Positions 1-8,400 of a stretch of 64,000 bases of DNA are shown in pieces (position 1 is the stretch's first letter; each line of letters opens with the position of its first letter). This DNA is from Lentibacillus halodurans (lineage in GTDB: Bacteria > Bacillota > Bacilli > Bacillales > Amphibacillaceae). The stretch lies in assembly GCF_900112045.1 (NCBI RefSeq), contig NZ_FOJW01000007.1, positions 1 to 64,000 of the forward strand. The letters run 5' to 3'. A program made the position numbers and the translations under genes. The notes below the pieces were generated by a model, which was given only the letters and a program-made list of their open reading frames with translations, did no database searches and was not told where the DNA came from.

Positions 1-195
1 ACCGATCCGCTTGATCCGAATGATCCGGGACAAGAAGGAACAGGCAGTGATGGAGACGGCCTGACAGATGACAAATCATCTAGTGGAGGATCGAAACTCC
101 CTGACACTGCAACTATGATTTGGACTGCTGGTCTTGCTGGGGTTGGTTCAATCTTGGCCGGTATTGCAGCCCGCTTGTTTGGCCGCAGACAGTAG
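1..195 (+). CDS. C-terminus of an LPxTA-type cell-wall-anchored surface protein (5' end outside window)
   Basis: Frame 1 is open from the window edge to a TAG stop. The visible 64 residues are an acidic, Asp/Pro/Gly-rich stalk (repeated DPxDP-like units) followed by KLPDTA, a hydrophobic stretch of about 20 residues and a basic tail FGRRQ. That is the layout of a sortase sorting signal. The pentapeptide is LPDTA, the type preferred by class D sortases, rather than LPXTG. A class D sortase lies two genes downstream, so the two probably form a substrate-enzyme pair. The function of the missing N-terminal part cannot be seen. Confidence 0.75.
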   Translation, partial: TDPLDPNDPGQEGTGSDGDGLTDDKSSSGGSKLPDTATMIWTAGLAGVGSILAGIAARLFGRRQ

Positions 196-272
196 ACCAT
201 AATGTATTTGGTAAGAAACGAATGCGATGCCATTTGTTTCTTACCAATCTTTTTCAAATGGAGGTTCCAATG

Positions 273-1943
273 ATGTCATTTTCACGGCAACTTATCAACA
301 ATACACAAGCCTTTCAGGAAAAGGCAGACATATTATATGACTTCATTAAATCAAAAAATGATTTTAAAAAATTCATAAAAAAAACTGCCGTTCATCTATT
401 TTGTTCTCTAGGATATCAGCATCGCCGTGCTATTGTCGTCCACGCCAGTAAAATTGGATTTGATGAAGCCTGGCGATCACTCATGAAAAAAATTGAAAAA
501 CAATCACATGAAGTGCCTTCCTACATAAAAATAGATATCGTTACAAATAAAAAACCAGTCAACATACTGTCCTTTATTAATTTAATGACAAAGACAAAGA
601 AGAACTATCTCAGATTTGGCATCAGTTTTGATAAAGATTTCAACTATGCTTTTTTAGAGCAGGAAATCAATGGAAATGCCATGATTCAATTCGACAAAGA
701 TAAGAAACGAGGGTATTTAAAAGAAGAAAACATCCAAAATTATATAAAGAGGCATCGCCCAGATATGAAACAAATTGATTTTCGCAAGGTGACAAATGTT
801 CAGTTATTCTCAACAAAAGGCTATTTTTATGATGGCGATCAATGTTATAAGTTAAAAGAAGGAACCTTGGATAATGGAAGAAGAGACACACCTCTTGAGG
901 CAGAGGAGATTCGTTATATGGTGACCTCTGGACAGACGTATTTGAATGCTTTGAACCAATATAGCGGTAAATTTAATTACGGCTATTTCTCATGTTTTGA
1001 CAAAGAAATTAAACTTTACGATATGCTTCGGCATGCCAGTACGGTTTATGCTTTAATCGAATCGTACGAATTTGCTCCGACTGATGAAACAAAGAAAGTT
1101 ATCGAAAGGTCACTGTATTTTTTAGAAACTGACGGCATCTATTATGATGGCAATACACGAGCATACATGATTGATGGTGTTGATCCTGCAAAATATGAAA
1201 TTAAACTTAGCGCTAATGCTGCAGCTATTTTAGCACTTACCAAATATACAGAAGTGTTCCATGATGACAAATATTTGCCTCTTGCTCAAGCACTTGCCAA
1301 CGGAATAGTTTCACTGCAAAAAAACGATGGAAGTTTCGTACATGTCCTCCATTATCCTTCAATGGACCTTAAAGAAAATTTTCGGACCGTGCACTATGAC
1401 GGTAAAACGGCATTTGCCCTGATGCGACTTTATAAACTGGATGGGGATATTGAATGGCTGACAACAGTGGAAAAAGCTTTTGAATATTTTATTGGTCATG
1501 ACTATTGGAAGCATCACGATCATTGGCTAAGCTATTGCGCAAACGAACTAACATATTATCGGTCGCTTGAGAAGTATTTCAAGTTCGGACTGGAAAACAC
1601 AAAAGGAAAACTATCATTTGTTTATAATCACGAAACAACATATCCTACATTTTTGGAATTGAAGCTTGCAACATATCACATGATTGCTCGAATCCGAGAA
1701 ACTGGGCATACCCACTTATTGGAGTCGTTTAACGAAGATCAGCTGTTGGACGTTATCCATAGACGGGCGGAATATCAGCGTAATGGTTTTTTCTATCCTG
1801 AATTAGCCATATACTATAAAAACCCGGCAAGAATCGTGGGAAGCTTTTTCATCAGGCATCATTCATTTCGCAGCCGAATTGATGACGTAGAGCATAATCT
1901 ATCAGGCTACATTGCCTACTATAACACTTTTTGTAGATCTTAA
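273..1943 (+). CDS. Unrecognised protein with an alpha/alpha-toroid-like C-terminal half
   Basis: A 556-residue protein between the LPDTA protein and the sortase. The frame stays open upstream to 120, but that part overlaps the preceding gene. The GGAGG at 260-264 lies 8 bases before the ATG at 273 (ATG at 270 is the alternative). I do not recognise a named family. The N-terminal half is basic and lacks a signal peptide. The C-terminal half (about residues 220-500) consists of helical repeats with aromatic and acidic spacers (SANAAAILAL, HYDGKTAFALMRLY, SYCANELTYY) like those of six-hairpin glycosidases and epimerases, so a sugar- or polymer-acting enzyme is possible. It ends 14 bases before the sortase start, so co-transcription is likely. 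Function is inference only. Confidence 0.7.
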   Translation: MSFSRQLINNTQAFQEKADILYDFIKSKNDFKKFIKKTAVHLFCSLGYQHRRAIVVHASKIGFDEAWRSLMKKIEKQSHEVPSYIKIDIVTNKKPVNILSFINLMTKTKKNYLRFGISFDKDFNYAFLEQEINGNAMIQFDKDKKRGYLKEENIQNYIKRHRPDMKQIDFRKVTNVQLFSTKGYFYDGDQCYKLKEGTLDNGRRDTPLEAEEIRYMVTSGQTYLNALNQYSGKFNYGYFSCFDKEIKLYDMLRHASTVYALIESYEFAPTDETKKVIERSLYFLETDGIYYDGNTRAYMIDGVDPAKYEIKLSANAAAILALTKYTEVFHDDKYLPLAQALANGIVSLQKNDGSFVHVLHYPSMDLKENFRTVHYDGKTAFALMRLYKLDGDIEWLTTVEKAFEYFIGHDYWKHHDHWLSYCANELTYYRSLEKYFKFGLENTKGKLSFVYNHETTYPTFLELKLATYHMIARIRETGHTHLLESFNEDQLLDVIHRRAEYQRNGFFYPELAIYYKNPARIVGSFFIRHHSFRSRIDDVEHNLSGYIAYYNTFCRS

Positions 1944-1957
1944 AGGGGGGCAGTCTT

Positions 1958-2536
1958 TTGAAGAAAATCGCAAACATCCTGATTATAACAGGCATTGTCC
2001 TCATCAGTTATTTTTGCTATCAATATCTTGCAATGGAAAAAGCGCAGAATCAGTCGTTGACAGAAGCCAAGGAACGCATAGAAAACTCAGAAAGATTAAA
2101 GGATGGTCAGTCTGAGAGCGGTCAGCTAACCTTTACGGCTGAACATATGGAAGCGTTTGGTACATTGGAAATACCAAAATTGGAAAAAACAATCGGCATT
2201 GTTGAAGGTGCGGATGAAGATGCTTTGGAAAAAGGCGTTGGTCATATGTCGCAGACCGTCTTTCCTGGACAGGGTGACCAAATCGTTTTATCCGGTCATA
2301 GGGATACTGTATTCCGTAACTTTGATAAATTGGGGATAGGCGATCAATTTATCGTCAACATGCCGTATGGTGATTATGCCTACGAAATACGTGAAACGGA
2401 AATCGTTCCGGAAGATGACACCTCTGTCGTCAGAAAAATGGGGGAAGAAGTCCTGGTCGTCTCAACCTGTTATCCGTTTCATTTTGTCGGAAATGCTCCT
2501 GAACGCTTTGTAGCTTATGCCTATCCTTCAAATTAA
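1958..2536 (+). CDS. Class D sortase
   Basis: Membrane-anchored transpeptidase of 192 residues that cleaves a sorting signal and links the surface protein to peptidoglycan. It has one N-terminal membrane segment (about residues 4-24), a charged linker, and a sortase domain from about residue 66. Catalytic residues are visible: His114 in SGHRDTVF, Cys171 in STCYPF and Arg183 in PERF. The length and the TLEIPKL entry motif fit class D. Translation starts at TTG, set by AAAGGGGGG at 1942-1950 immediately after the previous stop codon. The LPDTA protein at the window edge is its obvious substrate. Confidence in the family is high; class D assignment rests on motif style and the LPxTA partner. Confidence 0.92.
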   Translation: MKKIANILIITGIVLISYFCYQYLAMEKAQNQSLTEAKERIENSERLKDGQSESGQLTFTAEHMEAFGTLEIPKLEKTIGIVEGADEDALEKGVGHMSQTVFPGQGDQIVLSGHRDTVFRNFDKLGIGDQFIVNMPYGDYAYEIRETEIVPEDDTSVVRKMGEEVLVVSTCYPFHFVGNAPERFVAYAYPSN

Positions 2537-2799
2537 GATTCTTAGTGAACAAAATCATTATCATTAATTCATTGGAAATATGTATGATATAACAGCCATA
2601 ACAGGATAAGTCTTAAAAAAAAGCGAATGTTGACATCACGTATTATCATTTATCGTCGTTTATGATCTCAATGATGTACTCACCTTATCTTCAACCATGA
2701 ACCAAATACCATTTTTTATAGCAGATCGACTCTGAACTGTTGTACATGTTAAAGTATGATCACGACATCTATAGTATTCATGAAGGCATTATGTTTTGT
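2537..2799. other. Intergenic stretch without a recognised gene
   Basis: No open frame with a credible start is seen. On the minus strand, bases 2547-2570 resemble a weak Fur-box (TGATAATGATTTT core), but no iron gene lies nearby, so this is probably chance or a relic. The stretch ends at the terminal inverted repeat of the element starting at 2800. Confidence 0.4.
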
Positions 2800-3478
2800 G
2801 AGGCAGGGACATAACTAAAACGTTCCACGCTAAAGACGAACGATTACAGGGCAAGAAGTGCAGCATTTCACTTTTTCAGCGGTCACATCCTTATGCATAG
2901 TTGATAACGACTGCGAACGAATGAAAATTTGTCTTGGCGTAGCCTTCCTTCCATTCTGATTTTTGCTGGGTGTTTGCATGCGCTGCGGCAAGATACTGCG
3001 CTTTCCATGGGCACGGCCTCAGCCTCCTCAACAAGCAAAGATCGCTTGTCTGCGGGGTCTTCGGACACGCTGGTCCCGTAGGAGTCTTCGTATCTTGCCT
3101 TCACTTTTCTTAGTGTTCTGATTATGGAAAAAATTTGATTCATGAGAATAAATTTCTATGGCTATCCACTTTCAAAAGATAGAACATTATTATTAGCGAA
3201 GGCAGAATCGGCGACTCCTCATGACGAGTGAGAGCTGAAGATCCACTTGGTGAAGCGGTTTTCTTCACCAAGTTAGCTGAAGCCGAGCCCATGGAAAGCG
3301 ACGTATTCTGCCGGAGCGCTTCCCCACACTCATCAAAATTCAGCACGAAAGAAAGCAAATCCTCGTCAAAGTTATTTCGCAGTTTATGGATAATCTCAGA
3401 AAAAATCCGAACGATTCCAATAATGATGGAGTCATTGTTCGGATTTATCTTTGGCTAAGATACTTTTGTCCCGGCCTC
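2800..3478. repeat. Dispersed repeat element, copy 1, bounded by inverted termini
   Basis: The 679-bp element starts GAGGCAGGGACA (2800-2811) and ends TGTCCCGGCCTC (3467-3478), which are near-perfect inverted repeats. Its first ~165 bp and last ~80 bp match the second copy at 5950-6389 closely. The end carries a hairpin with stem AAATCCGAAC (3404-3413) / GTTCGGATTT (3437-3446). The middle holds two oppositely oriented modules resembling the common Bacillaceae repeat (CTTTCCATGGGCACGGCCTCAGCC near 3001-3027, and its inverted relative near 3278-3320). Short open frames inside are repeat by-products. No transposase is encoded, so it may be a non-autonomous mobile element or a structured, terminator-like repeat. 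Confidence 0.75.
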
Positions 3479-3559
3479 ATCTTCTTCTGAACCATCAACC
3501 TATAATATCTTCAGTACTCAACCACTGTTTTTCCTAATTTGACAATTCAAGTGCAGCAT

Positions 3560-3583
3560 TTCCTTAAAGTTAACTTTAAGGAA
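3560..3583. promoter_or_regulatory. 24-bp perfect palindrome, AdhR/MerR-type operator candidate
   Basis: TTCCTTAAAGTTAACTTTAAGGAA is self-complementary over 24 bases. Its core CTTAAAG-TTAA-CTTTAAG matches the operator type reported for AdhR-like MerR regulators of Bacillus subtilis. A TTGACA lies 15 bases upstream (3539-3544). The MerR gene at 4009 is the likely cognate regulator; the link is inference. Confidence 0.6.
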
Positions 3584-3740
3584 AAATAAAAGAAATTCCG
3601 CTCCTGGACACTAATATCCATCGTTCTGAAGATGATATAGGGTTCTTTATGCCTATATTCACTTGATTTAATAGTCATAACGCATCAGTGAAAAATTTGA
3701 GAATCATTATAATAGGCCTGATTATTTTACCAAATATTGC

Positions 3741-3758
3741 CTTGAAGTTAACTTGAAG
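3741..3758. promoter_or_regulatory. Second MerR-type operator candidate inside a promoter
   Basis: CTTGAAGTTAACTTGAAG resembles the palindrome at 3560 but is less symmetric. It sits between a possible -35 TTGCCT (3738-3743) and -10 TATATT (3762-3767), 18 bases apart. Long-spacer promoters with the operator between the two boxes are typical for MerR activation. It could drive the MerR gene at 4009. Confidence 0.5.
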
Positions 3759-4008
3759 CTGTATATTTGAGAATAATATTAGAATTTGTTGATAATTGCC
3801 AATTAATGAGGAGAAACCTCATTTAATGTGCTGAAAGAAATAAAAGGGTAGGAGGTGAATGGTAACGGGTTCCTTATAAATGGGTGCCCTTTCTTGATTT
3901 TATTACATGATTGTTTCTGAGTGTAATTTCTTCTATGAAACTGCCATCTTGTTTCGAAAATGGGAAGTATAGAACAAAAAATAGTAAAAATGAGGAGACA
4001 GAGAAAAT

Positions 4009-4359
4009 ATGTTGACTATTAAAGAGGTTGCAGAAAGAGCATCAATTTCACCTTCTACAATCCGTTATTATGATGATCAAGGCTTACTTCCTTTTGTTCA
4101 ACGAGACAAAAATGGTTATCGTCTTTTTAAAGAAGAAGCGCTATTCTGGCTAGAGTTTATCGGGATTATGCGCTCAGTTGGAATGTCGGTGAAAACTTTG
4201 CAGCGTTTTACTCAATTACAAATGAAAGGAGATGAAACTTTAGATGAACGAATGCAGATTTTTAATGAACATCAAGAGAAATTGCGAACACAAAAAAATG
4301 AGATAGAAGTAGCTCTTGGGAAATTGGAAGTGATCATAAAAGTATTCAAATTCTTATAA
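4009..4359 (+). CDS. MerR-family transcriptional regulator, AdhR-like, short C-terminus
   Basis: A 116-residue DNA-binding protein. The N-terminal winged helix-turn-helix is typical (TIKEVAERASISPSTIRYYDDQGLLP, with the RYY-GLL signature), followed by the second half of the MerR domain (GYRLF, FIGIMRSVGMSVKTLQRF) and a dimerisation coiled coil (about residues 75-108). Relatives of the AdhR/YraB group respond to aldehydes and electrophiles and act on CTTAAAG-N4-CTTTAAG sites, two versions of which lie upstream. The usual C-terminal helix is shortened: the protein stops soon after the coiled coil, which hints at truncation. No alcohol or aldehyde dehydrogenase gene is adjacent, so its target is elsewhere or has been lost. 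Confidence 0.85.
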   Translation: MLTIKEVAERASISPSTIRYYDDQGLLPFVQRDKNGYRLFKEEALFWLEFIGIMRSVGMSVKTLQRFTQLQMKGDETLDERMQIFNEHQEKLRTQKNEIEVALGKLEVIIKVFKFL

Positions 4360-4438
4360 TGCCATTTGATTTACAATGCTTTTAAGTTCCAATTAAAACG
4401 TTTTTCCGGTTCATTTTAATATATCGTCAAAAACATCC

Positions 4439-4447
4439 TGTGGATAT
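4439..4447. promoter_or_regulatory. DnaA-box-like site upstream of sda
   Basis: TGTGGATAT matches the inverse DnaA box TGTGGATAA at 8 of 9 bases and lies about 80 bp before the sda start. In B. subtilis, sda is controlled by DnaA through boxes in its promoter region, so the placement is meaningful, although one near-match alone could be chance. Confidence 0.45.
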
Positions 4448-4524
4448 TTATTTTATTTGTAATATGTACAGATTTGGTTGAAAAGGTTGCAGACTCACTA
4501 TAAGAAAGGATATTATTAAATAAT

Positions 4525-4650
4525 ATGGAAAACATTTCTGACGAGTTGCTCATTGAGATTTATCAGAAGGCTATAGAATTGAATCTTAATTATGAATTTG
4601 TCATTATTTTAAGACATGAACTGTCACGGAGGTCTCTAAAAATCCATTGA
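4525..4650 (+). CDS. sda: Sda-like sporulation checkpoint protein (41 residues)
   Basis: A 41-codon gene encoding a helical-hairpin micro-protein. The sequence follows the Sda pattern closely: ISDELLIEIYQKAIELNLN, then EFVIILRHELSRRSL, matching the LSDELLIESY-KATEMNLN and EI-RRSL landmarks of B. subtilis Sda. Sda binds the dimerisation/phosphotransfer domain of the kinase KinA and blocks entry into sporulation when replication or DNA is disturbed. It lacks a strong ribosome binding site (AAAGGA about 14 bases upstream), so the start is less certain. It stands alone between the MerR gene and the amidase. Its presence implies a spore-forming host. Confidence 0.82.
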   Translation: MENISDELLIEIYQKAIELNLNYEFVIILRHELSRRSLKIH

Positions 4651-4786
4651 CGATATAAGGTTAAAATGCGAATAGACTGCTAGTGTTTAACATCTACGCA
4701 CAAAAAATGACACAAAAGCTGGGGGATTATCCAGTGGTAAAAGTGGGATATACAATATATTAAAATAGTAAAAGGAGGGGCTTGAT

Positions 4787-5869
4787 TTGAAGAAAATGCG
4801 ATATGGCATGATTGTTTTTTGGACTTTATTGTTATCATTTATGTTTATTCCTTCTGTGGAAGCTGATAGCGGCCAATTGTATGAGGTTGGCGCTGATGCT
4901 GTAAATGTTAGAATTGCACCGAATCATAATGCTGAAATTATTGGTCAGATAGGATCCGGCGATCAACTTGTTGTATTTCAAGAACAATATGGCTGGGTTC
5001 AGACTTATTATGATGGTGAGAAGGCATGGGTCGCATCACAATTTTTGTTAGACCACAAGGAAAAATCCGCAGCAAAAGATACCTCTTACAGCACCGTTAC
5101 TATCACCGCTAATAACGTTCGGCTAAGAAACGGACCGGGTACAGATAATGATATTATCGGCCATACATTTGAGGGGAATACATATGAAGTGATTGAAACA
5201 GCTGGTCGATGGCATAAACTTTTGCTTGATAACGGTTCGGCTGCATGGGTTGCATCGTGGCTGACAGATCACCCCCAGCAACAGCAATCATCCAGTGGTG
5301 AAGAGACATCCGGTACGACAGTGGTCCCCCTTGACGGATACAATATTGTGCTGGATCCTGGCCATGGTGGAAGGGATCCAGGTGCTTCAGGAATCAGTCA
5401 TGAACAAGAAAAAAACTTCACACTGACTGTGGCTAAGGTCGTTGCTCAAAAATTGCGAAATGCTGGTGCAACTGTCATATTGACCAGATCTGATGATACT
5501 TATGTTTCTCTTGAGGAACGTGTTAATATTAGTCAAGCTTACAGGACAGATGCTTTTATTAGTCTGCATTACAACGCCTTTCCGATAACGACGATCAATG
5601 GGACAAGTGCACACTATTATCAAATGGGCAAGGAATACAAACTGGCTCAAAACATTCAATCTGCACTGGACAAGCATACTGAATTAAACAGCCGGGGCGT
5701 TAAGCAGGATGCCTATCATGTACTGCGTGAAAACGAGGATGTATCTGTGCTTGTGGAGCTGGGTTATATTACAAGTCCATATGATTTACCTGTCATTCAA
5801 ACTGAAAATCACCAATCAAATGTTGCGGATGCGATTGTTGAAGGTGTTCAGAATTACTTTCATAATTGA
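4787..5869 (+). CDS. Secreted N-acetylmuramoyl-L-alanine amidase with two SH3b domains
   Basis: A 360-residue exported peptidoglycan hydrolase that cuts the bond between N-acetylmuramic acid and L-alanine. A signal peptide (about residues 1-26, cut after VEA) is followed by two bacterial SH3 wall-binding domains (about 31-88 and 103-160; VNVRIAPN and NVRLRNGPGTDND), a Gln/Ser/Thr linker, and an Amidase_3 domain (about 185-358). Zinc and catalytic residues are visible: His193 in DPGHGG, Glu208 in HEQEKN, His261 in SLHYNA and Glu325 in VELGYI. The TTG start is chosen because GGAGGGG at 4774-4780 lies 6 bases before it; the ATG at 4796 would be too distant. Housekeeping turnover or sporulation-related roles cannot be told apart. 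Confidence 0.93.
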   Translation: MKKMRYGMIVFWTLLLSFMFIPSVEADSGQLYEVGADAVNVRIAPNHNAEIIGQIGSGDQLVVFQEQYGWVQTYYDGEKAWVASQFLLDHKEKSAAKDTSYSTVTITANNVRLRNGPGTDNDIIGHTFEGNTYEVIETAGRWHKLLLDNGSAAWVASWLTDHPQQQQSSSGEETSGTTVVPLDGYNIVLDPGHGGRDPGASGISHEQEKNFTLTVAKVVAQKLRNAGATVILTRSDDTYVSLEERVNISQAYRTDAFISLHYNAFPITTINGTSAHYYQMGKEYKLAQNIQSALDKHTELNSRGVKQDAYHVLRENEDVSVLVELGYITSPYDLPVIQTENHQSNVADAIVEGVQNYFHN

Positions 5870-5949
5870 TGACGGCTTTTCATATTAAATCACTAATACG
5901 ATGATCTAATAGATAATTGCAAAAATAATCATGAGTATCATACGATTAA

Positions 5950-6389
5950 GAGGATGGGACACAATTAAAACTTTCCACGCTAAAGACGAACGATTACAGG
6001 GCAGGAAGTGCAGCATTTTACTTTTTCAACAGTCACATCCTTATTCATCGTTGATAACGACTGCGAACGAGTGAGAATTTGTCTTGGTGCAGCCTTCCTT
6101 CCATTCTGATGTTAGTTGCGTGCGATTATTCGCTCCGGCAGCATACTGCGTTTTCCATAGGCACGGCCTCAGCCTCCTCGGAAAGGGTGTATTTTTCCGC
6201 AGCGACAATCATGCACTCACCAACAAAAGCATGGAAAAAAGCAAATCTAAGACCAAGTGACTTCTCAGTTGATGGATCATGCGCAACAAATTTTCAAAAA
6301 TACCTCAAAAGATAAATCCGAACTGTTCCAATCATAGTGGAATCATCGTTCGGATTTATCTTTGGCTAATATACTTTTGTCCCAGCCTC
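5950..6389. repeat. Dispersed repeat element, copy 2, bounded by inverted termini
   Basis: The 440-bp element starts GAGGATGGGACA (5950-5961) and ends TGTCCCAGCCTC (6378-6389). Its first part (TTCCACGCTAAAGACGAACG onwards) matches copy 1 at 2800-3478 almost base for base through the GGCACGGCCTCAGCCTCCTC motif, then copy 1 carries an extra ~240 bp. Near the end a perfect 13-bp stem GATAAATCCGAAC (6311-6323) / GTTCGGATTTATC (6348-6360) encloses a second small stem TTCCA/TGGAA. It lies between the converging amidase and aldolase genes and may terminate both. The short open frame within it is not a gene. Confidence 0.78.
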
Positions 6390-6435
6390 TTTTAGAAATG
6401 ATAACTGTTTTTTTCGTTTACTTTGAACACTATGC

Positions 6436-7323
6436 TCACGTAATCGAAGCCTGGTAAATGGATTCTACCGCTTTTCCAAGTGCGTCATTGAATTCTTCAT
6501 CTGTCTGGTTGACGTTCAAATCCTGGGTCAGCGCACGGGAGAAGCTGGCGATGAGGCCATTATTTTCCTTCAGCTTTTCATTCGCCTCGTCTCTGTCGTA
6601 ACCGCCAGAAAGTGCGACGATACGCACCACTTTCGGATGCTCAATCAGTTCTTTGTACGTGTTGGCAGCAGTTGGAATCGTAAGCTTCAGCATCACATGC
6701 TCGTCTTGGCCTAACTTATCAAGATGGCTGCGAATTTCAGCTTTTAATAATTCCTCGCATTTTTCTTTTTCCGGACTGTTGATATCCACTTCTGGCTCAA
6801 TGATTGGAACCAGGCCGGCATCGATGATTTTTTTACCAATTTCGAATTGCTGATCGACGACTGCTTTGATGTCTTCCTGGTTGGCTTCTTTGATGACAGA
6901 GCGCATTTTGGTTCCAAAGATATGGCGCTCATTCGCGCGTTTAAGTTTGTCATCGATGTCATCGATCGGTTTCATCAGCTGCACGCCGTTTGATTCTTCG
7001 GCAAGGCCTTTATCCACTTTCAAAAACGGAACAACACCTTTTTTCTCAGCCAAATAATCACCTGTGTACATCCCTTCAATTTCGCGATCCATCGTTTGTT
7101 CAAAAAGAATAGCACCCAAAATTTGACTGGAATCAAAAGCAGGGGAGGTGATAATCCGTGTCCGCATCTCGTGAACTAGGTCAAACATTTCTTCCGTGTT
7201 GTGATATTCATCTTCTGAAATGCCGTATAGTGCTAGTGCTTTTGGCGTACTGCCACCACTTTGATCCAGTGCTGCGATAAACCCATCGCTGTTTTTCATT
7301 TTTTCAAATTGACGCTGTTGCAT
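6436..7323 (-). CDS. fda: Fructose-bisphosphate aldolase, class I
   Basis: A 295-residue glycolytic and gluconeogenic enzyme that cleaves fructose 1,6-bisphosphate by a Schiff-base mechanism. It is of the bacterial class I type found in staphylococci and many Bacillaceae. Visible signatures are [16 protein letters not shown] near the N-terminus, the phosphate/substrate segment IIEPEVD (Glu176), the Schiff-base lysine Lys213 in MLKLTIPT, and [11 protein letters not shown]. An AAAGGAGT ribosome binding site precedes the ATG. The gene is monocistronic, facing the repeat element at 5950-6389, whose hairpin may serve as its terminator. Length and motifs are normal. Confidence 0.95.
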   Translation of the reverse strand: MQQRQFEKMKNSDGFIAALDQSGGSTPKALALYGISEDEYHNTEEMFDLVHEMRTRIITSPAFDSSQILGAILFEQTMDREIEGMYTGDYLAEKKGVVPFLKVDKGLAEESNGVQLMKPIDDIDDKLKRANERHIFGTKMRSVIKEANQEDIKAVVDQQFEIGKKIIDAGLVPIIEPEVDINSPEKEKCEELLKAEIRSHLDKLGQDEHVMLKLTIPTAANTYKELIEHPKVVRIVALSGGYDRDEANEKLKENNGLIASFSRALTQDLNVNQTDEEFNDALGKAVESIYQASIT

Positions 7324-7619
7324 GGTTTCGACTCCTTTATCTTGAAAAATTACTTTTCCGCTTGGGGTAAAGTATGTATTAGAGTAAAAAACAACCTCGT
7401 TTATATTATATCATTAAAGTAGGAAAGGTTACAGCTTCGAGTATTGATAATAAACATTTGTGATGGTTTCCCGTCCAGACAGGACGTTATTTGATTTGAA
7501 CATTCAATAACCTGTTCCCTTTTCACCTGTTCCAATTATTGGTTTTAAAAGCATGGAACTTTTCTCACCTCAATTACGGAAAACTTTCTAATCAATCATT
7601 TTTGCTGGAAAACACATTT

Positions 7620-8210
7620 TTAATCCAAACGCGGAATGTTGCCCATCACATGTTTCATGCTAAAGGATATACAGGCAATGTTTGGGGATGTGATTGGTTC
7701 ATGGTCCTGGAATATATTCGTAAGCTTGTATCGTTCTTTTGTCAAAATATATTGCTCAAGCGCCTCGAGGTTGGGATCAACAATCCAGTATTCGGGGATT
7801 TTGAAATGGGCGTATGTTGTCAGCTTGTCAATTTTATCCCGCTTCAAAGAGGAAGGTGAAATAATTTCAGCAACCAGATCCGGGGCTCCTTCTATTCCGC
7901 GATTTGTCAGGATGTCCATTCGTTTTTGGCTGACCAGTGCTATGTCAGGCTGGCGCACTTCTTGTACGGAAAGGATAACATCAATCGGAGCGTAAAAAAT
8001 ATAGTAGTCCGTTTTGCAGCTGCGGGCAATTTGTTCATAAATTTCCGAGCTTACCAGTTGATGGGTTGTCGATGGGGAAGGACTCATTAATTCCAGCTTC
8101 CCGCCTGCCAATTCGTAGCGGTTACCATCATCCTGTGAGGCATAGTCATCGTAAGTAAGGTTATATTCTTTGATGACGTTTTTATCCTTTTCTGATTTTT
8201 TATGGCTCAT
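7620..8210 (-). CDS. Uma2-family (DUF820) nuclease-fold protein
   Basis: A 196-residue protein of the Uma2/DUF820 family, which has a restriction-endonuclease-like fold. Family landmarks are visible: YELAGGKLELMSPSPST near the N-terminus, VRQPDIALV, PDLVAEIISPSS, KIDKLTTYAHFKIPEYWIVDP (the Glu and Lys of the PD-(D/E)XK-like core) and LEQYIL. Members are numerous and their function is poorly understood; nuclease activity is assumed from the fold. The start ATG is followed by a Lys/Ser-rich leader. It is a single gene, convergent with nothing and not in an obvious operon. Confidence 0.88.
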   Translation of the reverse strand: MSHKKSEKDKNVIKEYNLTYDDYASQDDGNRYELAGGKLELMSPSPSTTHQLVSSEIYEQIARSCKTDYYIFYAPIDVILSVQEVRQPDIALVSQKRMDILTNRGIEGAPDLVAEIISPSSLKRDKIDKLTTYAHFKIPEYWIVDPNLEALEQYILTKERYKLTNIFQDHEPITSPNIACISFSMKHVMGNIPRLD

Positions 8211-8400
8211 TCATCATGCTTCCTTTCTGTTTGAATTGTCTATAGTGTACCAATTGTATTGTACCGTGAACAATAAAAAGATGTAAACGAAAGATACACC
8301 ATTTTGTTTGGAACTTACGGAAAAGACATCGTTATGGAAACTGGAATGATAATTTGTCTGGAGGTGATACTAAAGTTACGTTAACGAAAGGTGGTGTGTT

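Larger units (their letters stand above)
3479..4008. other. Intergenic region with MerR-type operators upstream of the MerR gene
   Basis: Apart from the two palindromic operator candidates listed separately, I see no gene. A strong AGGAGGTGAATG near 3850-3861 opens a frame of only six codons (MVTGSL), so it may be the stump of a decayed gene. Confidence 0.4.

Noticed and set aside
2547-2570. Fur-box-like sequence
   Set aside because: It matches the 15-bp core at only about 11 positions and has no downstream iron gene.
2883-3458. Three open frames of 72-86 codons
   Set aside because: They lie inside the dispersed repeat, overlap one another on both strands and encode only translated repeat sequence.
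6079-6315. 78-codon frame on the plus strand
   Set aside because: It is contained in repeat copy 2 and matches the untranslated repeat in copy 1 rather than a protein family.
7539-7995. Plus-strand frames of 106 and 119 codons
   Set aside because: They are antisense to the well-supported Uma2 gene and show no family signature or ribosome binding site.
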